Assembly (NCBI GenBank): GCA_902490355.1
Contig: CABUDN010000030.1
Location: forward strand, 1-19,608
Direction of reading: 5' to 3'
DNA length: 19,608 nucleotides
Source of the DNA: an uncultured Oscillibacter sp.
GTDB taxonomy: Bacteria; Bacillota; Clostridia; Oscillospirales; Oscillospiraceae
The notes beneath the pieces were generated by a model. It was not told the DNA's origin. It saw only the letters and a list, made by a program, of their open reading frames with translations, and did not search any database. Numbering within the stretch: the first letter of the stretch is position 1; every line of letters begins with the position of its first letter. Of this stretch, positions 15,394 to 19,608 are shown piece by piece. The position numbers and the translations under genes are program-made.

Positions 15394-15430
15394 GGGGGAC
15401 TCACAGAAGCTGTGAGTCCCCCTCCTTCTT
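15394..15430 (+). terminator. Intrinsic terminator after the adhesin gene
   Basis: GGGGGACTCACA and TGTGAGTCCCCC form a perfect 12-bp stem with loop GAAGC, followed by TCCTTCTT. It lies just before the ssb ribosome binding site, leaving about 20 bases for any promoter. Confidence 0.85.
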
Positions 15431-15468
15431 ACAACCAACTATTCTAACAGAAAAAGGAGAAATGAACG

Positions 15469-15840
15469 ATGTTGAAGATCACTGCCACTGGAAATCTGAC
15501 CAATGATGTGGAGCTGAAGATGAACGAAACCACGGGCAAGCCCTATGCCATCCTGCGCATCGCCTCGGACCGCCGCTATCGGGATCAGGAGGGCAACCGG
15601 CTCACCGACTTCATCTCCATCAAGGTGCGCGGCCCCCTGGCCGAGTTCTGTGCTGCCTATGCCTGGAAGGGCTGCAAGCTGGCCGCCACCGGCGACTTCG
15701 AGACCATCACTTTTTCTGACGATCCCACCCGCCAGCCCGGCTTCCTGATCAAGGCTACGGAGGTGGAGCTCCTCTCCCCCCGTCGGGCAGAGGAGGCAAC
15801 CGCTGCCGAGCAGAACCAGGCCGAGTGTGAGGCCGCCTGA
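15469..15840 (+). CDS. ssb: Single-stranded DNA-binding protein
   Basis: The 123-residue protein has the OB-fold of SSB: LKITATGNLTNDVELK at the start, then ILRIASDRRY, DFISIKVRGPLAEF, CKLAATGDFETI and FLIKATEVELL. SSB coats single-stranded DNA, here probably during conjugative transfer or element replication. The usual acidic C-terminal tip (DDDIPF type), which recruits host proteins, is absent; this one ends AECEAA. AAAAAGGAG lies 10 bases before the ATG. Its stop overlaps the next start (TGATG), so translation is coupled. It opens the maintenance operon that runs to at least 19234. Confidence 0.85.
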   Translation: MLKITATGNLTNDVELKMNETTGKPYAILRIASDRRYRDQEGNRLTDFISIKVRGPLAEFCAAYAWKGCKLAATGDFETITFSDDPTRQPGFLIKATEVELLSPRRAEEATAAEQNQAECEAA

Positions 15841-16736
15841 TGAAGAACACTGGGATCATTTACAGCAGCACAGAGCGCACCCCTGTTGTGCTGCCTGAGA
15901 TGGCCGAGCTGCTCCCGCCTTTGAGCGAGGAGCAGCTCGGCGCGCTGGAGACGGACCTCCTGAAAAATGGGTGCTATACCTCCATCATCGTCAATGAGGA
16001 TCTGGTCGTCATTGACGGGCATAACCGAAAATCCCTGTGCGACAAGCACGGCCTGCCCTATCAGATGCTGGTGTTCGCCTTTGACGATCTGCTGGAGGCC
16101 AAGCAGTGGGCGCTGGATACCCAGAAAGGCCGCCGTAACCTGGACAAGTGGGAACTGGGCAAGATCGCCCTGAAGCTCAAGCCGGAGATCGAAGCCAGGG
16201 CCAAGGCAAACCAGGGTACGCGAACTGACCTTTCGGCAACATTGCCGGAAAGTTCCGTTCCTGTTGACACCCGCAAAGAACTGGCAGACTCCGTTGGCCT
16301 GGGTGAGCGGACCATGGGCAAAGTGATGCAGATCGACGAGCACGCCCCTGCAGCGGTCAAGGAGGCGCTGGACAAGAAGGAACTGTCCATCAACCAGGGC
16401 TACCAGATCACCAAGCAGGTGGAGGATCTGCCGGAGGAGCAGCGGGAGCAGGCCGCTCAGGAGGCGTTGGACATCCTGAGAGCAAAAAAGGAAATCCAGG
16501 AAAAGGACGCGGAGATCGACCGTGAGGGGAAGATCGCCGGGGTCTTCTGCAAGGCGTATGAAAAGGCGGTCCTGCTGGACCCCACAGAGGAAAATGTCCG
16601 GATCTGGGCTAAATGCACCCGCATGACCAGGGACGAGATGGAAGATACGGTGAAAGAATCCCGTGAATTGGCGGAGGTGTTTCGGACCATTGCCGACCTC
16701 ATGGAGCGCCTCCTGCCGGAAAGGGGGACGCTATGA
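15840..16736 (+). CDS. ParB-like nuclease/partition protein
   Basis: The 298-residue protein shows the ParB/RepB-type N-terminal fold: LSEEQLGALETDLLKNGCY, then VNEDLVVIDGHNRKSL (VIDGHNR at 57-63, corresponding to the DGHHR-like motif), then YQMLVFAFDDLLEAKQWAL. A helix-turn-helix-like region lies at about 145-190 (TRKELADSVGLGERTMGKVM). A charged helical C-terminal region follows. Such proteins bind DNA sites for partition or act as nucleases or regulators on conjugative elements. No ParA gene is next to it. It starts within the ssb stop codon and ends in an ATGA overlap with the next gene. Confidence 0.8.
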   Translation: MKNTGIIYSSTERTPVVLPEMAELLPPLSEEQLGALETDLLKNGCYTSIIVNEDLVVIDGHNRKSLCDKHGLPYQMLVFAFDDLLEAKQWALDTQKGRRNLDKWELGKIALKLKPEIEARAKANQGTRTDLSATLPESSVPVDTRKELADSVGLGERTMGKVMQIDEHAPAAVKEALDKKELSINQGYQITKQVEDLPEEQREQAAQEALDILRAKKEIQEKDAEIDREGKIAGVFCKAYEKAVLLDPTEENVRIWAKCTRMTRDEMEDTVKESRELAEVFRTIADLMERLLPERGTL

Positions 16737-17230
16737 CGGAAATGAGTGTCCGCCAGTGGCAGGAGCGGTTCCGTGCCGGGGATTTTTCCTCGAAAGATCG
16801 TGCCGTTCAGTGTGAGGCCGGGTGGTATGACTGGTTCTGTCAGGATGACGCGCTGGCCGGACGGCTCCAGAAGTTGAGCAAGGTGGTCATGGGGATCACC
16901 GACCCCTATATCCTGGACCACTACTATGTCTGGTTCAAGAACAACTGCCCGCTGTCCGGCCCGCTCTATGATGACGTGCGGTTTGAACCGCTGCATGGTG
17001 ACCGCAACGGGAGATATTTTGTGGTCATCCGGGACAGTCCCCATGAGACCCATAAGTGGACCATCTACACGGAGCGCCATGGATTTGAACAGCCGGAATT
17101 CACCTGTGCAAACGTGTGGGATATGCTCCGCCATATCAACACCATGGCCCCGGAAACCTGGCGCGGTGATCCGCAGCCTGCAAAAGCGCCGCATTCCCCT
17201 CAAAAGAAGCGAAAGGAGGCAGAACGATGA
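16733..17230 (+). CDS. Unrecognised 165-residue element protein
   Basis: I do not recognise the family. The protein is rich in aromatic residues (WYDWFC, YYVWFKNNCP, WTIYTERHGF) and probably soluble, with no signal peptide or membrane helix. The C-terminus is basic (PQKKRKEAER). GGAAAGGGGGAC precedes the ATG, which overlaps the parB-like stop as ATGA. Its own stop overlaps the next start in the same way. The position between parB-like and parM-like genes suggests a maintenance or DNA-processing role; this is inference. Confidence 0.75.
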   Translation: MTEMSVRQWQERFRAGDFSSKDRAVQCEAGWYDWFCQDDALAGRLQKLSKVVMGITDPYILDHYYVWFKNNCPLSGPLYDDVRFEPLHGDRNGRYFVVIRDSPHETHKWTIYTERHGFEQPEFTCANVWDMLRHINTMAPETWRGDPQPAKAPHSPQKKRKEAER

Positions 17231-17646
17231 ACCGGGAAAACGCGGGTGCCAAGCCGACTGCTCCGCCCAGACTGCCGCCAGAGGCTGAGCAGGAGATCCT
17301 GGAGGCGTTGTTCGAGGGGATGGAGATCCACTCCAGCGAGATCGCTGCGATCCTGAAAAAGCATGGCGTGTGCGGGGATGTGGAGGCCCTCCAGGATAGC
17401 TACCGCAAGCGCCTGGGCCAGCGTCTCATGGCCAGTCTCCGGGATGATACCGGGCGGCGTGAGGTGCTGGCCAACGGAAAAGGCAGCTATGTAGTGCTGG
17501 AGGGCTGCGGCGACAGGCGGCAGCTCAAGCAGATCCACCGCCGTATCCAAAACCAGATGAAAGGACTGGATCTCTCGGCGCGGAAAGTGTCCGGCAGGCT
17601 GACTGTTCTGGAACGGCTGACCCAAAAGTGGAGAAGGGCTGGTTGA
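17227..17646 (+). CDS. Unrecognised 139-residue protein, possible winged helix
   Basis: The family is unknown to me. The N-terminal half is helical (EAEQEILEALFEGMEIHSSE, then IAAILKKHG). The region ending VLANGKGSYVVLEG could form the wing of a winged-helix DNA-binding fold. The C-terminus is basic and helical (RRQLKQIHRRIQNQMK, LTQKWRRAG). It has no membrane segment. The ATGA overlap with the gene before it and a one-base gap to the next show it belongs to the same operon. AAAGGAGG just upstream supports the start. Confidence 0.75.
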   Translation: MNRENAGAKPTAPPRLPPEAEQEILEALFEGMEIHSSEIAAILKKHGVCGDVEALQDSYRKRLGQRLMASLRDDTGRREVLANGKGSYVVLEGCGDRRQLKQIHRRIQNQMKGLDLSARKVSGRLTVLERLTQKWRRAG

Positions 17647-17647
17647 G

Positions 17648-18016
17648 ATGGACGCAAAGACATTCTATGAGCAGCTCGCCCCAGAACTGGACCCAGGGGG
17701 CTTCAAGCTGTACTTCACAGCCCAAAGGCTGACAGGCTTTGAGCTATATAAGCAGTTCCCTTATGAGGACTCCCGCGGGATGTTTGAAATGATGAACGGT
17801 CATCAGCTCATGCGCTATCTGCTGGCGGATCAGTTCCATGCCATCCGCTGGGAGATCGTACCTGGAACCTGCTACGAACGGGCCGTCCTTCTCCCTATCG
17901 ACCGCACCACACCGGCATATCGGGCATTTGAGCAAAAGCTGTACACAGCGATACTGCAAAACTACCATCTAAATCCTCAGAAACAACATGATCGGAAGGA
18001 GCACGATACCAGATGA
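17648..18016 (+). CDS. Unrecognised 122-residue element protein
   Basis: Family unknown. The sequence is mixed alpha/beta with many aromatic residues (FKLYFTAQRLTGFELYKQF, HAIRWEIVPGTCYERAVLL) and no signal peptide. The C-terminal tail is His/Lys-rich and probably disordered. GAGAAGGG lies about 10 bases before the ATG. The stop overlaps the parM-like start as ATGA, so it is likely co-translated with that gene. Confidence 0.7.
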   Translation: MDAKTFYEQLAPELDPGGFKLYFTAQRLTGFELYKQFPYEDSRGMFEMMNGHQLMRYLLADQFHAIRWEIVPGTCYERAVLLPIDRTTPAYRAFEQKLYTAILQNYHLNPQKQHDRKEHDTR

Positions 18017-18945
18017 ATGATGTAATTGTGATCGGCGTGGATCATGGCTATGCAGCCATGAAAACTGTCCACTTTTCCTTTCCCACCGGGTTAGTGGAGT
18101 ACGAACATGAGCCGTACACCCAGAAAGATGTGCTGGAATACGGCGGCAGATACTATGTGGTGGGCAGCGGTCGTCAGCCCCTTCAGAGGGATAAGACCCA
18201 GACGGAGGACTACTATCTGCTTACCCTGGCAGCCATCGCCAAGGAGCTGGAGCACCGGGGTGCGGAGCACACCGCCAGCATCCACCTGGCGGCTGGTCTG
18301 CCCCTGACCAGCTTTGGCCGGGACAAGAAGTCCTTCCGTTCGTATCTGTACCGGGATGGGAGCGCCATTCCTTTTCGCTATGAGGGGCAGGACTATACCA
18401 TCACCATCCAAGAGGTGTCCCTGTTTCCCCAGGGCTATGCTGCCGTCCTGACCCAGACGGAGCTGCTGGACGAGCCGTCCGTCATCGTGGCCGACATAGG
18501 CGGCTGGACGGTGGATCTGATGCGTCTGGACAACCGCATCCCCAACGCTGCCTCCTGCCGGAGTCTGGAACTGGGCATGATCCGCTGTGTCGATGAAATC
18601 AGCGAACAGGTGCGCCGGTTGTTTGGGCTGTCCATGACTACCGCTCAGATCGAAAGCGCCCTGCGGGGCAGCTCCGGCGGGATGGACGAGCGGATCAGGG
18701 CGGTTATCCACGCCCAGGCAGGCAAGTACGCCCGAAACCTGCTCTCGGCAGTCACAGAGAGCGGCCTGGACATCCGAGCCATGCCCGCCATTTTCCTGGG
18801 CGGCGGAGCGGCGCTCTTAAAGCGCCACCTTTCGGCCACAGACGGCCTGTGCCGCCCGCTTATCCTGGATGACGTATCCCTGAACGCTAAAGGATATGAG
18901 CGCCTTGTGGGGCAGATGTCGCGGGGTGTCGGCAATGGCAGGTAA
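18013..18945 (+). CDS. parM: ParM/StbA-like actin-family partition protein
   Basis: The 310-residue protein has the nucleotide-binding motifs of plasmid actins: phosphate-1 loop VIGVDHGYAAMK (6-17), phosphate-2 VIVADIGGWTVDLM (157-170) and the adenosine loop AIFLGGGAALLK (259-270). ParM-type proteins form ATP-dependent filaments that move plasmid copies apart, using a ParR adaptor bound at parC. A ParR-like gene overlaps its end by 11 bases, as in plasmid parMR operons. The length is normal. On an integrated element it would act only while the element is excised and circular, which is inference. I see no obvious parC iteron array directly upstream. Confidence 0.85.
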   Translation: MNDVIVIGVDHGYAAMKTVHFSFPTGLVEYEHEPYTQKDVLEYGGRYYVVGSGRQPLQRDKTQTEDYYLLTLAAIAKELEHRGAEHTASIHLAAGLPLTSFGRDKKSFRSYLYRDGSAIPFRYEGQDYTITIQEVSLFPQGYAAVLTQTELLDEPSVIVADIGGWTVDLMRLDNRIPNAASCRSLELGMIRCVDEISEQVRRLFGLSMTTAQIESALRGSSGGMDERIRAVIHAQAGKYARNLLSAVTESGLDIRAMPAIFLGGGAALLKRHLSATDGLCRPLILDDVSLNAKGYERLVGQMSRGVGNGR

Positions 18946-19234
18946 GCGGCGGCTCAACCTTTCTTTTTCTCTGACATCACCCCAACAGCGTGAGGCGTGG
19001 CACATTCTCAGCTCCATTCCTGCCGGGAAACGGACAGACGCTGTGTGTCGGATGGTGTGTAAAGCCCATGAACAGGATGCCCTCCTGTCTGCCATCCGTG
19101 GGCTGATTCGGGAAGAGTTGCGCAATTTGGATCTGACAACAGAAAAAAGCCAGCAGGCACAGGCCGAGGACATGGATGAGAATGTCCTCGGCTTTCTTCT
19201 TGCCCTGCAGCAGGAAGGAGATGAGATCACCTGA
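18935..19234 (+). CDS. ParR-like adaptor (small ribbon-helix-helix-type protein)
   Basis: The 99-residue protein begins MAGKRRLNLSFSLTSPQQRE, with a strand, two helices and the IPAGKRTDAVCRMV segment that match the N-terminal pattern of ParR/StbB proteins. The C-terminal half is acidic and helical (EDMDENVLGFLLALQQEG), which is where ParR proteins contact ParM. I chose ATG 18935 over the earlier GTG/ATG codons because it overlaps the parM-like stop by only 11 bases and starts the conserved strand. Its stop (TGA, 19232-19234) abuts the methyltransferase remnant. Confidence 0.65.
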   Translation: MAGKRRLNLSFSLTSPQQREAWHILSSIPAGKRTDAVCRMVCKAHEQDALLSAIRGLIREELRNLDLTTEKSQQAQAEDMDENVLGFLLALQQEGDEIT

Positions 19235-19302
19235 TACGCCATTTTGATATGTTCGCCGGGATCAGCGGTTTTCGAACGGATACAGTGTTTACAAGGTTTT
19301 GA
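19231..19302 (+). pseudogene. Remnant of a DNA cytosine-5 methyltransferase gene (first ~24 codons)
   Basis: Reading from 19234, the frame gives IRHFDMFAGISGFRTD followed by TVFTRF and a stop at 19300-19302. RHFDxFAGxGGFRTG is the start of C5-methyltransferases, and FAGxGG is their S-adenosylmethionine-binding motif I. Here the second motif Gly is changed (AGISGF), the likely ATG is ATA (TGATA in place of a TGATG overlap with the gene before), and everything after about 24 codons, including the catalytic Pro-Cys, is missing. The gene is clearly dead. An internal deletion that joined its start to the leader of the next gene is the simplest explanation. Confidence 0.7.
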
Positions 19303-19328
19303 AATATCTTTTAGAAGGGAGCAGTGAC

Positions 19329-19608
19329 ATGAATGAAGTAGGACTAAAAGATCAGTGCTTCGGCGTGGAAGTGGAACTGACCGGAATTACACGTGAACAG
19401 GCGGCACAAGCCTTGGCAGATTATTTTGGGACGGAGCCTCGCCGTGGGGATGACTACTACGACAGCTGGTATGTGCGGGATGGTGAGGGAAAAGAGTGGC
19501 GGCTGATGAGTGACAGCAGCATCCGTGGAGAACAAAAAGTGGGTGCCAGATACATCACCATTACCGGTTACTCCGGCCGTGATCCGGAAATCAACCTTGG
19601 AGGCTTGG
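19329..19608 (+). CDS. Amidoligase family protein, N-terminal part (3' truncated by window)
   Basis: The first 93 residues resemble amidoligase enzymes (PF12224), COOH-NH2 ligases related to glutamine synthetase that form amide bonds. CFGVEVELTGITREQAAQAL is the characteristic opening; WRLMSDSSIRGEQKV fits the next conserved block. After that the sequence (YITITGYSGRDPEINLGGL) does not show the usual VE(L/M)VSP-type block, so this copy may be divergent or damaged further on. AGAAGGGAG lies 9 bases before the ATG. The substrate is unknown. Amidoligases often occur on Firmicute conjugative elements. The catalytic remainder lies outside the window. Confidence 0.7.
   Translation, partial: MNEVGLKDQCFGVEVELTGITREQAAQALADYFGTEPRRGDDYYDSWYVRDGEGKEWRLMSDSSIRGEQKVGARYITITGYSGRDPEINLGGL

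Noticed and set aside
1..19608. CRISPR array, IS element with terminal repeats, rRNA
   Set aside because: No regularly spaced identical repeats, transposase gene or rRNA-like sequence was seen. The recurring modules in the adhesin are diverged protein domains, not DNA repeats.

Overview
The window looks like chromosomal DNA of a Gram-positive gut Firmicute, probably a Clostridia/Oscillospiraceae-type organism, carrying the beginning of an integrative conjugative element (ICE). This rests on strong AGGAGG-type ribosome binding sites, moderately high GC, a GLUG-repeat surface protein, sortase and Cna_B proteins, and a gene order (RHH protein, TOPRIM protein, surface genes, ssb, parB-like, parM-like, parR-like, methyltransferase remnant, amidoligase) that I know from mobile elements of such bacteria. 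The species assignment is inference.

Region 1 (1-3393) appears to be host chromosome. It holds the tail of an unidentified gene overlapping a 1059-residue secreted, membrane-anchored GLUG-repeat/coiled-coil protein, then a terminator. Region 2 (3394-4102) has no protein gene. It holds a tRNA-like fragment behind a strong consensus promoter, an intact tRNA-Pro(TGG) with its own promoter, and hairpins and short repeats after the tRNA 3' end. I infer that the tRNA 3' end is the integration site and that the element begins there. The integrase and conjugation genes are not in view.

Region 3 (4103-7370) holds a tandem ribbon-helix-helix protein, a TOPRIM (DUF3991-type) protein, a secreted single-pass membrane protein and a class D-like sortase. 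The sortase probably starts at a non-AUG codon. Region 4 (7469-15387) is one very large adhesin gene with a signal peptide, a thioester-like domain, 13 SpaA/Cna_B domains and an LPRTG motif at the extreme C-terminus. A complete 2.7-kb group II intron splits it inside domain 11. The intron has GTGCG at its 5' end, recognisable domains V and VI, and a reverse transcriptase/maturase/HNH protein. Both exon-binding sites that I can identify are perfectly complementary to the 12 bases before the insertion point. Precise splicing restores a frame of about 1730 residues.

Region 5 (15469-19608) is a tightly overlapping operon: single-stranded DNA-binding protein, ParB-like protein, three unrecognised small proteins, ParM-like actin and ParR-like protein. 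A decayed stub of a DNA cytosine methyltransferase follows, then the start of an amidoligase. Together these suggest element maintenance and DNA processing (TOPRIM, SSB, ParB, ParM/R) beside a surface-attachment cassette (membrane protein, sortase, giant adhesin) that could promote cell contact. Three genes lie just behind strong intrinsic terminators with little room for promoters, which suggests read-through or antitermination control.
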